Assembly (NCBI RefSeq): GCF_047663525.1
Contig: NC_092607.1
Location: forward strand, 4,001,001 to 4,065,000
Direction: 5' to 3'
DNA from: Anas platyrhynchos
Lineage: Eukaryota > Chordata > Aves > Anseriformes > Anatidae
DNA: 64,000 nucleotides
Numbering within the stretch: the first letter of the stretch is position 1; each line of letters starts with the position of its first letter. A program made the position numbers and the translations under genes. This document shows, piece after piece, positions 12,901 to 25,280 of the stretch. A model generated the notes under the pieces. That model had not been told where the DNA came from and ran no database searches. It worked only from the letters and a program-made list of their open reading frames with translations.

Positions 12901-15900
12901 GCATCTTTGCCTGAAATAGAAAAATATACTAAAGCATATCATTACCTATGCAGGCACTGTGGTTAAGGATGCCTAACATTTTCCATCACAGAAGCCTGTT
13001 CTAATTCTTTAATGACTGTCTCACACACCCCTCAGAATTACGTTTGGTGGAAGACTTGCATAAAATTGGTTCAGACATTTAAAAACAGAGTGGATAATTA
13101 TGTTGAACAAAATGCAACTTTTTATTCCATCTGAGAAGTTTTAGGAAAGAAACTGCTCAAATCTCTAAACAAGCTAAACTTCATCTTGCTGCTCTGCACA
13201 GATGGTAAGTGCCTTTAAAGTCATTGCACATGCTCAGTTGTGTTTTAAACCACTTGCCAAAATCCTCAAGTATTTTATCTAACCAAGCAAGCTTTGTTGC
13301 TGCACCACTCCTCCATGCTGACAGGACAGAACATGCTTTTTATCATTTTATTATAAAGACCAGGAGCAGCTTGCATACGAACCTGCCAGCTATGAAGCAG
13401 TTAAAGCGCCTGGCAGCCCAGTAGCTGGTGAACAGGGACATTTTTCTAGGTTATACGGCCCCACCCATTCTGAAAACAGGAGGCAGCAGCAGGATCAAGG
13501 GCTTAGCAAAGGCTGCCCCCCCATTCAGGATCCCAGCTGAAACAGCAGATGGGGGGCTCGCCCAGTAGCACTAAAAGGGGCTAGCCGATACAGAAAGCAT
13601 GAAGACCAGTGGCCAAAGTGATGTCCCCATCTGCTCCGTCCAACTCCACATGCCAACCTTGCTGGCAAACGGAGCCAACATTTTTTAACGCTTTTTTTTA
13701 TTCTTCCCCTTTTTTCTATTTTTTTCCATTCTTTCCATTCCTTCTTAAAGGCTTACAAAAAAGTTAAACTGAAAATATTAACATTCTGAAATCATTGAAA
13801 AAATTTTAAAATCACTGTCCAACTCAACACCTCTCCCTTTAACCCCAGTTGCACATAGATAATTAAGCACATTGCTGTGTCTACCTGGGACTGGCACCCA
13901 TCGATTCAACAAAAAAACTACTATAGATTTACTTATGCCACTTGTATCACCTCCAAAGTACATTATTTCAGCAAACACAGATATAAAATGGTCTTATAAT
14001 GGAGAACTCAATTCTGACAAAGACTTACATCCTAGCTTTGTCTTGCCCAGTAAAGGTACATAGTGCATTTTAATTACATACAAATTAGGATGCTTTTTTT
14101 TTTCCCATGAGGAGTAAACAAGACAAATGCAATCTTGATTATCACAGACCACAACTTCTGATTAAGACTACTCATTCACAGCAGATTTTCAACTGGCATT
14201 TAAATCACTGATTTAACTGTTGGAAATATTTACACCAGCCAATAGGGGGGTGGCAACACATGAGCTGGAAAGAAATGTAGTCCATAAATCACATCGACTT
14301 GCCGTAAGCACATTTTGCTACTCAGCAGATGCAGTACTTATGGACATTTATTCACGTGTTTCCACAGGAACTAAACTATAGAATTAATGTCAGTAAATGT
14401 ATTATTTAACACTGTAAACCCCCTGATTTTAATCAAAGCTTTGGATATATTAGCATTTTAAATGTGAAGTACTGAATTTGCTTAAAAAACAACACAAGAC
14501 AAAACCTGTGGTTAGTAAATCCACAGCTAAAGAGGAACAAGCACATAGAATCGTTTTCTGAAAAAGTATTTGAGTGCAGGTGGGGGAGGAGAGGAGGGGA
14601 GGCAGCTATCCATTAAGGGTTTTCAGATTACATACACACAGACTCGCACAAACCGGCTTCAATGGGAGTTAAATGCCTGATGTGTTAGGGTGCTTTTGAA
14701 AAGTCTACTCAGTATCTCTTTTCATCAGGCTATTAAATTAGTTTGTGTTTGTTTATTAATTTTAAGAAAAACAAAGAGCCACACACACATTCCCCTTGTT
14801 TTTAAAATTTGATCTTGTTACCCTCTAACCTAAAAATAATGGAAGTATGTTAATCAAGTTTCTTGACTTTTTGGCATAACTGGACCCTCAAATATAAAGA
14901 GGCACTACAAAATCAGAGAATGAAAACAAAGGAAGTTACTGAAGAAATGATGTCAAAATAGTTTAGTTTTCCATGCACGGTATCAGTGCTTACGTACTAT
15001 TTTTGCTTCATTGTAGGGAGTGAGAAGAGCTACTTAATGCAAAAGGGACCTTTCTAAAACACAATTTGACCTTGAAATATGGAGGAATTCCTAGCTCAAT
15101 GCTGTAATTAACATCTCTGAATAAATTTGAGTGTACACAGACAGTATATTTGGTACAACAGCAAAAGGCCTTCATTTAGTTCAATGCTAATGCTTAGCAT
15201 GCAGTGTTTGAAGTGACAGTTATGTGTCTACGGTATACCTTATCTGAGCATTTCATTAGCTAAAAATCCACTTTCCTCCACTTGTTTTCAAGTATCTTCC
15301 TGTATTTCACTGTCATACTGACTAAAGTTTAACAGACTACCTTCAACCAAACTGCCAATTAAGGACAGAACAGAATAATTCTCATATTAGAATAATTTGT
15401 TTTGCCACTGTACAGTCAGATTATCTTACTGTATTTCAAATATTACCCATCCTCTGTGTTCCAATGGTTGTAACACAAAAGCACCTGCTAAAACTTACTG
15501 AAAAAAATGAAAGCTGTAATGTGGTTTTGCATGTCACTGTTAGGCTCAAATGTTAAATTTCAGAGATCAATTGTTTACAAGTTAAGCTGAAATCGGAGTA
15601 TTTCTTCAGTGCTATGCAAAATGGAAAAGAGCACCTATGTCTATGTTACAGACTAGAGCGCCACAGACTCACTACTGAGTCCTACAACAAAAGGGCAAGA
15701 GGCAGGGTTTACTACCTCCAGTAAGATAAATATCAATTTTTAAAGAGTTTGAATACCAGAATGGGTTCCAGACAACTTGTGGAATCTCTTTGCTAAGAAA
15801 CCTTCCAAACTTTCGCTGAACAGGTCTCAAACAGCTCTTTGTCAGCAAGGTTTAGATTGATGCTAGCATAACATCTCTATGATTTTCAGTGAAACATTAT

Positions 15901-16796
15901 CATGAGAGAATTATATACTGCAGCCTTTTGATAAACTGGTACCATTATAATGAGTTACTAAGACAAGGGACTGTATGATTAATTGCACTTTATCTTAATT
16001 TCAAGATACGTCACTACATTCTTTTCATTACTGTTTTAATCATAGTATATTTTATTAGTCTCACAAATCCTTTACATTTTGCATACATCCGTTAGTATTC
16101 CCATCTTTATGGGAAAGAAACTATATATTCCTGATGACAACATTAATTCCTACCATCAAGGATTTTTTTTTTCCATTTAATAGCAAAACCAGCATGTTTT
16201 TGAATACCGCTCTCAATGCCCTCTGGATTTTTTGTACTGAACTTTATATTCTTCACCAACCAGTTCCATTGCATGAAAACCTTACGCTTCTATTTTTTCT
16301 AATGTTCTCCTAAAGAAGTAAAACCTTCACTTTCATTAAAAAGAAATTGTACAATAAATCTCACTAATCTCTCCAGGATTCATACAAAAGGTATATTTAT
16401 AATAGCTGCTTGCCGATTAGAAAACCAGTTATGCTCCTTAAAGTGTTTATACAAATAGCATGTCTCATACACTGATGTTTATCTGCAGAGTTCTCCAAAA
16501 TAACACTGTCATCGTTAGCACAGAAATTCCAAGTAATTTTAGGAAGATTTGCAACCATTGTGGAAGTTAATACAAGAGGTCAGTGACTGCCAAAAACAGA
16601 AGAATGGATTACATCCATCTTCTTCAAGTCCCCAAAACATTTGTAATGTTTTGTTTCAGATCCAGTTGCTTCCTTGTTTATAGATAAATGACTAAATGGT
16701 TGCGTAGTTTCACAACATTAGGAAGCAGTTTAATGTATTTTTATACAGAGCACTGGAGGGACCATCAGGATAGAGTGTTTTCTGTTTTGTTTAGTG

Positions 16797-16800
<4 letters not shown>

Positions 16801-16832
<32 letters not shown>
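16801..16832 (+). repeat. (GT)n microsatellite followed by T run
   Basis: About 16 GT units and then nine T. The antisense ORF across it (16730-17050) owes its His-Thr run to this repeat and is not a gene. Confidence 0.97.
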
Positions 16833-16835
<3 letters not shown>

Positions 16836-19800
16836 TTTTTAAGATTAATACGACTACTTTTTCTTAAATGCACTGTATCTTCAGTTCCCACCCAAGAAGA
16901 CCAACTGAACTGTAGCTTATGTGCAATAAAACCATGAGTTGGGGAACCATAGCTTAAGCATGTGTCTGCCAACAGGACATCCAAGACGTATCCACCATAA
17001 TTTAAACAAGTCATGCTCCCTTTAGCAGACTTGCAGGTAATTTTGCACATAACCTGATGCTAAGCTTTAAAGCTAATATCCAGTCACACTCACGTACTGG
17101 GAGGTTTGTATTAGCATCTGGTGAGTGTCAAACATGGTTCGTAACCAATTAGCACCAGTCATAAATTTATGCCACAGAACTCAAATGTACCACCTATCGG
17201 GTGCAGTTTATACTGTGTGTTTTTTTTGTCAGTAAACAAAATGCCACATTGCATTTCTATGACAATACATCATGCCAACATTGCACTTAAAAGAAAGGGA
17301 TGTTATGTTTATGTACATCAGTCAGAACTTTATATTCCTGTACATCATCAAATTTAGTTCTTAGCAGAAAAGTCCCTATTGTCATCTCTAGGCATGGCAT
17401 AGCTTTAGTGTTTTCTATTTAAAACCCACTGAGCCTTTTTAGTGTACCTAACAATCCAGTAAGATTTAGAAATCTACAAAACCTTACCACCATTTGGGCT
17501 TCCATCAGATTCTCTAATATGGAAACGACATCATACATGCAATAACAGGATAAACATGGCATAGCATGGAGGGAACACAAAAGCATATGAAACAAAAGTA
17601 ATGTAATTCCTTCTGTCTTTCAAGATATAAATGCTGTGATATAGTTGTTGTTTTTTTCCCCTCCCATTGCAGGTAGACAGACAATATGCTTAGACATATG
17701 CCTCCATCCTGTCAAGAACAAAAGTTATTTATCCCTTCTCTCCAGTGTATACTATTTACCTCATTGTGGCACCTGTCTGTAAATCATTGCTTAGGAACAT
17801 TTTAATGAGCGCAGCTATCTGAAACAAAACAATCTTTTTTCTGTGCTTACTAGCCTTAGATACTACATGCACTGGGGACAGGTAATACCATACACTTCCC
17901 CAAATTTAAAGAAAGTGGAAAAGAACATATATAATCTATAAAGTATTGTAGATTATTAATACAGAACATAAGAAAATACATTTCCCTAAGGAAATTGCAA
18001 TTATTTCGTCCCTTCTCCAAACCCCCTTACAATCAGTGTTTTCTGTGGATCAGTTCTTGTAACTCAAAGTAGCCCTGGACAACCAAGTCAAACAGAAGAC
18101 TTACCTAGCTCAGTGTTCTCTCTCCAACAGAAGCCAGTAGGAAAGCCTAGAAAGAACAAGGTAAGCATATCACTGTTTCAGCATTCTCTCAAACTTCATA
18201 GTCTCCAGCTCAGGAATTTCCTGGTTCACAAGGACCGAGTTTCCCAGCAGCTGGATTTCTCCTCTGTGAGTATATGAATTGCTTTTTGAACCCATTAAAA
18301 TCAACACAGCTGTAATATTCTGTGGCAGCAAGTTCTGCAGTTATGCTCCACACTATTTAAAAGTACCTGAATTTTATTTTTTTAATTGCCATGTGATAAT
18401 AAATAGGAGAGAAATACATGAAATGGCTGAAAACCAAAACACTGTCTTCATCTTGATTTTCCATGACACTCATGGTTATTTCATATGGATCAGTCTTGTA
18501 CTCTTAAGGCAAAAGATAGAAGTTCTGGTAAATTTTATTTCTCATACAAAAACTGTTCCATAGATTTGACCTTTGTCTTTCTCTGTACTTTAAGACCACT
18601 GTACTCTTTTTGGCATGGCAAATCTTCATGCAATAAGCTTTGCAAAATTGTATTATACAATATCAAAGTCTCACATCTATAAAGGAAATCATAAATTGGC
18701 AGTTAAGTCAATAAATGAATTTATATTAAGCAGAATTTAAAAAATCTATGTAGAACTAAGCTCAAACTCTGGAAATGTCTTTAATCTTGTATAACAAACT
18801 CCACATAGTGAAATCTGATCTACCACTGTTTTTATCCAGCATCTAAGTAAACAAAACAAGTTTTAGGCTTTGACGATAAAGACTTTTCAGTTGTTTTACG
18901 TCTTCAACAATATATTTAGCCTTTAGAAAATATAAGTCTTAGAAATCCCACGTTCAAGCTTGAACTTTGCATCGAATTTGCAAAGTAACATTTAGATAAG
19001 ATATCCAAAATGTAAACAAAGCAATGACAGAGGCTTTATTTCATAATGTACTGTTTATTTCAATATTTTTAATCAGCGATAAACTAGCTAAACAATACAC
19101 AATTCACAGTACAATCCTTGTAAAAGCTGGAAAAGATATTAAGGTTCATGTCAAGTTCAATGTGCTCTATTTTTAACTTTAGTCAAGTCCCTTCTCATTA
19201 GCAGTAACTTAATAAATAAGCTCTTATATCAAATCAACTTCCTAGCTGCAGCTAGGAATTCATGTACTTACAAAATAAAATGTTTAGCCCAACAAATAAT
19301 TTGGTTACTTGGATCTAGCAAACTAACAATCTCCCATTGCCACAGTATGCCAAATAAAGGATTATTAATTGCTTAACAAAGCAGTACTTAATTGTTTGCT
19401 ATTATTTTTCGTAGTCATCGTTTGCCTCACAAGCTTCATACCAAAACTTTAAGAAACAACAGAAAACTGGCCTCCCCCTTTGATGCAGCTCACAGAAAAA
19501 AAAAAAAAAAAGCAATCTTCACATTCATATAGTTTGACAGCAATGGCACAATTCATTTAGCATAACTTTTTAATAGTGAAATTTAGGACAGTGCTGTAGG
19601 ACCTGCTGAAGATGCTTTTTAAAAGCATTTCACAAGGTCAAACCAACCCAGACTATTTTCATGACTGACTTATTAGGAAAGAGCCAAGTTTACATAATAG
19701 TGATCTGCAAGACAGACGATGCCTTTGAAAACAAGCCCATCCTTGAAGACACTTCTGCATTTCAAGGATGCTAACAAATAGCATCTAGCTTGTCTTTAAG

Positions 19801-20049
19801 AGACAACAAACTTTGAGCACTCCTGCATGCAGCAGTACCCGTATCACACAACAGTAACCCTGTTTGGAGGCCAGACTCATTCAAGAATTGATACACACTG
19901 TAAGCAAACATCAGATCTCAAAAGCACACTGACAAAACCCAACACCTGCTCAGAGGATGGTGTCGAAGTCAAATAGGATTTGTAACAATCACAATAAAAA
20001 TAACCCAAACCTGGGATGTGATTAGAGCACCAAGAAGCCATTTCTCAGC

Positions 20050-20390
20050 TACCGATTTCTGAGTCAGATCTAGAACCACATTTAGAATAACTTTCCAGCA
20101 CCACCTCTAAAAACTAAGATGATTTCAACAACCACCTCAAGACATTTCTAGCTTCACATCTGGAACCATCACCCAGAAGCAGCACACCCCTAGGACTTGG
20201 TGAGAAAACATCCAGGAGCCTTTCTAAACACACACCAACCCGTATCTAGAAGCTTTTGTAGAACAGCTTCTGAACTCCCTCCCAGGACTGATTCTGTAGT
20301 CACACCCTCAAAACACCACTCACATTGTTTCTAGGACCAGTGCCAGGCACGTCCCCAGGAACCCCTTCTGCAGCCACAGTTGTACAATTC
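20050..20390. repeat. Degenerate minisatellite with about 12-bp period
   Basis: Variants of TCTAGAACCACC recur: tctagaaccaca, tttagaataact, tccagcaccacc, tcaacaaccacc, tctggaaccatc, tttctaggacca and ccccaggaaccc. Spacing is often 12 bp or a multiple with drift. The block is richer in C than its surroundings and ends in a C run. Confidence 0.5.
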
Positions 20391-22749
20391 CCCCCTCCCA
20401 CCCCCTCCCCCCCAAAAAAACAAAACACTAGCTAATTTGGCCACATACAATTAGGGAAGATGCTTGTAAGAGTTAAAAAAGTGTCATTGATATTGAAGCT
20501 GCTTCACCTGTTCTGCAGAATGTGTTTACAATTTTATGTAACAAGCCTTAATGCAAATTCTGCCAGCTATGAAACAGGAGCTAAAAACTAACTGCTGGTG
20601 GCTAGCTTTGTGTTAAGTTCTTAGGCAATTACTGAATTCTACTCTATGTCCCCTCAGGTTCTTGAATATAATATTGAAATGCATGAAGACTTTCTATGCA
20701 AAGATTGAGAGAAAAGTCAGAGAAGTTTATGAAATGTCTGGTTTGGAGGCGGGGCCTGTAAGCTAGAATAAATATGCTAAAAATGCACTAATACACAAGC
20801 AGGTTAGAACAAGCCGCTTCTCAGTTGTGTTCTTTTATTTTTTGTTGTTGGGTTGGCATTTGTGACTAACCAACAGCCCTATCTACAACCTTTTTTTCAG
20901 CTGACTTAGCTAAGATCTCTAAGGGGCAATTACTTCTTATTTTGTTCCACTATTGATGCTGAGGAGCCAGCATAACTATAGAAGAGAAATATTCCATTTC
21001 ATGCTCACTAACTGGCAGTGACATTTTTGTTGGTAGTGCTTTTGGTGTTGTGTTTTTTTTGTTTTGTATTGTAGGGTGGGTTTTATTTCTAACAGTACAT
21101 TGATTCATTTATAAAAAAGATTACAGCGTTTGCAATGCTAGTGAAATGTCTTACTAATTTTATTTGGTGAGGAAGAAAAGCCTGGAAGTTTTGCAAGTTT
21201 TTATTATTTCAGAAAAAAACAAGTCTAGACTGGATTGGAATTACTAAATACCAAAGCTCCGTAATAGAATAAACTTTCAGGGGAGCAAATACAACTGTAA
21301 AAAAGTATCCAACCTTTTGTTTAAAGTGTTATATTAGAAAATAGAAACAACCTTGCTACTAAAAAAAAGATTTTTTAGTGGCTGAGGCAATTAGCATCAC
21401 TAAACATGAAGTCTATTTTGCTTAATGCCAGCATGTATACTTAGAACAAAACATTGCCACTGTCTGCCACATTAGCACACCTGATTTTGTTAAAAGATAT
21501 GAACTACTTGCACCCTCAAGAAATCTGTAACAGCTGTGGAGTATCAGACTGTTTCTCTCGTGCACATTTCTCGTAATTAAATTTGCCTGAATGTGCCTAA
21601 GGGAGCTTTGAAGTTACCTTCTATCAGCAATGTAGCCAAGATGTTGCATGAAGCAAGAACTTTGGCTAGAATCTGGATATACTTCCCATGGAACTCAGCA
21701 CCTGCTACCAGACCAGATCAACAAGATAGCCATCCTGTGACACAGCTCCACAGCTTTGGGGTGCTAAGCCTGTACCTCAGACTGGAAGCATGTCCCTGGT
21801 AATTAGTAATGGAGATACCAGCCCCACAGCTCAAACAAATAGGGAACTGAGTGCAATTTCTTAGCTGCCAGTTTTGCTTATTTTGTAGTCAAAGAGTTCA
21901 GTGCTTAGATATGAAGTGCTACTTCATATCATGAGGAAATGACTTGTGTATCATGCCCTGGAAATCTCGATTATGTGGCACAAGTGAAAATTGTTTTTTT
22001 TCTTGCTAGAACCTCACACTGTAACAATAGACACACCCGTATTTTCATGCTATAATGTGTTAAAATGTGAGCAGACTGCTCACTTTGGGGAAAAAGATGC
22101 AGACAAGTAGATGTCTTACAGATTGACTTTAATAAGAGATTTTTCTTAAGCCCCTTTTACGAGTAGTTTGAATCTACAACTATCCCCCATCCCCTACTGG
22201 GGTCTAGGCTTGTTTTATTGAAGGTAAACAGAGACCACCAGGACTGTTCATCTGATACCCTTCACTCTTATGTTCTCATTCCCTCCTTAAGAGATATGCA
22301 CAACTTGCTAACATGGAAACAGAAGTACCAGCTCACCTGACGTTGCTGTGTAGCGCTGGTAGTACTTCAAGCCTGGAGGTTCCCCTGAACCACTGCTACT
22401 GAACCTGCTTATATAAAAATTCCAAATTAATACAAACTCTTAAAGGTCATAAATACAAGACTTATATCTTGGTTACATTTATTAACAACAGACATCTCCA
22501 AACCCAGTTCAATCCAGTTCAAGGGAATGGCACCAAATCTAGATCCAGATCAGGCTCTAGGAAATGGCTCCTTGCATACAATTCAGGAGATGTTAACAAA
22601 TACTCTGGACACAGCTCTATAAAGTACCTTACTATAAGGATATAAAAATCACTTGGGAAATAAAATCCCCCAAAGCTACAAACTAATCAGAAGGTTACAA
22701 AAAAAGTGGGGGGGATTAATAATACAGGTTCTTGAGAGGAAGCTAGAAG

Positions 22750-22869
22750 AACTCTAAGTCTGTTCAGCCTAAAAAGGAGGAGGAAGATTACTTTACTGTC
22801 TGAATACATTAGTAGAATGGATGTTGGGAAGAGAGAAGAGTTAAAAAAAAAAAAAAAAAAAAAAAAAAA
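22750..22869 (+). repeat. Possible decayed CR1 piece with poly(A)
   Basis: tctgttcagcctaaaaagga and the purine-rich text after it resemble the CR1 phrase ctgttcagcctggagaagag. A run of 27 A follows at 22843-22869. CR1 copies do not normally end in poly(A), so the two may be unrelated. Confidence 0.3.
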
Positions 22870-23784
22870 GCTTACCGCTTTATGAAAGAGGTTTGAGATG
22901 AGATGTTAGCCATATCATCTGCTGAATGATAGCTTTGTTGCTGTCATGCTACACTACTTTAGACCAAGAAATGATGTAAGAGGAAAGAAGAAAACCAAGT
23001 TTAAATCCAAAAAGTAGGAAAAAGCACAAACAAAAAGCCACATAAAACATGGTGGCTTTTTACTCATCAGATAACTATCCAAACCAAGGAAACAGCACTT
23101 TCATTGAAATGAAATTTTAGTTTAATGGATTCAACTTTATGCACGCAGTATGAAGTCCTGCAACCTCAGACACAGAATCAGCTTCATGAAAAATTCCTTC
23201 TCTAGCCTTATCTCTGAATTTGTCTGCATTTGACTGAAAATGCTGTTAGAGTGACATTCTCAAACTATATCCAGAAGGATTTAGATGCAAGAATGAATCT
23301 GGACATCTTATAACAGAGATCCTTACATGTAAGAATTTCTGAATTCTCAGCTCAGCACAACAATTTTCACCATCTTAATTAAATTTCCACCAGTATAGGC
23401 ATTTGCTTTGGTACTACAAGCTTCAGGGCTGGTCACCAATTTCTAGTCAAGTTGCTCAGGCTTCTACAGATTCCATGTAGAATTCCATTTTCTATTTTGT
23501 AAGTGTTTTGCTTTTAAATAAAACAATTTTCATGTCATTGATACTAGACCACTTCTGGCTTTCAGTTCAACCAAGCCCCACCCTACTGCAATGATTCGAA
23601 GAATCCTGAAATATCTGATGGATTGGAACACAGAATAAAGAGAACCTCCTTTCCCTCAACCCCAAAATAAACCCCTGCTTTGCCTCCCTGTTGTTGCTTT
23701 CTCAAGGCAGCAATCACATCCGGACTGATGTTTGGTGAGGATATTTTGCTTAAGCAGCAAGCACTCCAGGCTGCAACTGCTGGG

Positions 23785-23824
23785 TGACCTTGAGCAGCTC
23801 CTGGAAGGCAGTCGCCATGGTAAC
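23785..23824. promoter_or_regulatory. Candidate regulatory element: ERR/SF-1 site plus RFX X-box
   Basis: TGACCTTGA at 23785-23793 is a perfect TCAAGGTCA site on the minus strand. gtcgccatggtaac at 23811-23824 is a near-ideal palindromic RFX X-box. They lie in a locally GC-richer patch inside an otherwise AT-rich putative intron. Function is not shown. Confidence 0.4.
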
Positions 23825-24706
23825 CCCACCACAACCGTACATCCTCAGCTGACAATGCCAGCCTGGTGCAACCCATCTATAATAAGGACATCTACCCTGC
23901 ATTAGGGCTCACTGTTTAAGGAGGAAGTCAGGTGTTTTGTTTTTTTTTTTTGTTTGTTTGTTTTACAATTTAAAAAACCTGTGCTGTAGTAGACGCTGTA
24001 TGCTCTCTGTATGAATACAAGTGACACAAGCTGTACGAGTTCACACAGTGCAGGAGTTAAATAAAGTACCCTAAAATAATGCACTAAGGAAAGTTGAAGC
24101 TACTTACTGTCTTAATCCAGAGGGTGGTCCTTGAACAAATGAGTCTGCTGAAGAGACCTTGCAATACCACATAGCTTGGAGAAAGAAGCTTGTCTTTTGT
24201 CAAATTCTCTAATACAAGTAAACTTTATAGAGCTTAATGGAGTCAAATTTGATGCGAAGTGAGAGCAAAATAGGTTATTTTTGCATGCTAGAATATTCTC
24301 AGTTCCACCTGTGCAACCCTCATCACCTTGAATAAACTTTCAAACCAACCTGGAATTAATTGTGTGGCTCCAAAAGCTTTTTCTCTACATAGTATGCTAC
24401 TAGTTCCTGTGAGGTCTGGCAGAGCAGGAAGGAGTGGATGATTCCTTAAATATAAATAAAAATGAAATAGCCAGAATTGAAAAGTGCCAGTTAACAGAAT
24501 GGTTCAGTAGAACCATTTCTGTTTAAAGACAAAGGATTAATGAACATATTTAAGCGGTCAGTTATAAAACTCCAGCAGTCAGATATTAAAGTTTCCTTTA
24601 AAACTAAACTGCATTTGCAAGATCGATCTCTTCCTTACACTGCAACTAGAAGAAAGGGCCAAATCAGATAAGTGTCATAATTTGTTGATGTCCAAGAGAT
24701 TCTAGT

Positions 24707-24732
24707 ATAGGTAAAACATTTGTTTTACCTAT
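24707..24732. repeat. Perfect 12-bp inverted repeat
   Basis: ataggtaaaaca, then tt, then its exact complement tgttttacctat. Confidence 0.9.
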
Positions 24733-25196
24733 GATTAGAAACAAGAGTTAGGACTGTTCTGCCTCAGAGAAATCAGCCAGAGTCATGGATTTGCACTTAT
24801 CTATCGCAAAGGAAAACATTTGTTGAATCTCCACACCAGTGGAATCACTCTGTCAGCTAAAAGTTAATTTCAGCCAGAAGTAAATATACATATTTTAAAA
24901 TAGGCTTTTCAATACTCCTCTAAAGAGTATTATTGTTTTTAGTTAATTCAGTCAAGTACCTGCCCTGAAACCTGGATGAGGAGCTCCTCCATCCACAAAC
25001 TGTAGCCTAAAGGAGTTAACCTATGTTTAACTTCCATGACACTCTTGATCTTTGCTTAGGAGAAGGAGAAACACAAGGGCATAGAGGCATCTCAAGGATT
25101 GCAATACTATCTGTAGAGACAAAACCCTAGTAGACAATGTGACCTGCAAAGTATTTTCAAAAAGTATTAGCAGGGTAAAGGGAATTCATGTTTGTC

Positions 25197-25280
25197 TTTT
25201 TTTTTTTTTTTTTTTTTTAAGATTTCAGAAGATACATAAAAAGTAGCAAGATTTTTTTTTTTTTTTTAAAAAAAAAAAAA
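25197..25280. repeat. Paired T tracts with a T-to-A switch
   Basis: T22 at 25197-25218, then T16 running directly into A13 at 25252-25280. The T16/A13 junction is self-complementary. Confidence 0.9.

Noticed and set aside
13420-13670. GC-richer patch considered as a coding exon
   Set aside because: Frames I read on the minus strand hit stops and gave no recognisable protein.
16730-17050. 106-codon minus ORF with a His-Thr run
   Set aside because: The run is the antisense of the GT microsatellite, and the rest has no similarity I can name.
23583-23876. 97-codon minus ORF
   Set aside because: No recognisable domain or splice context. The patch is better described as possible regulatory DNA.
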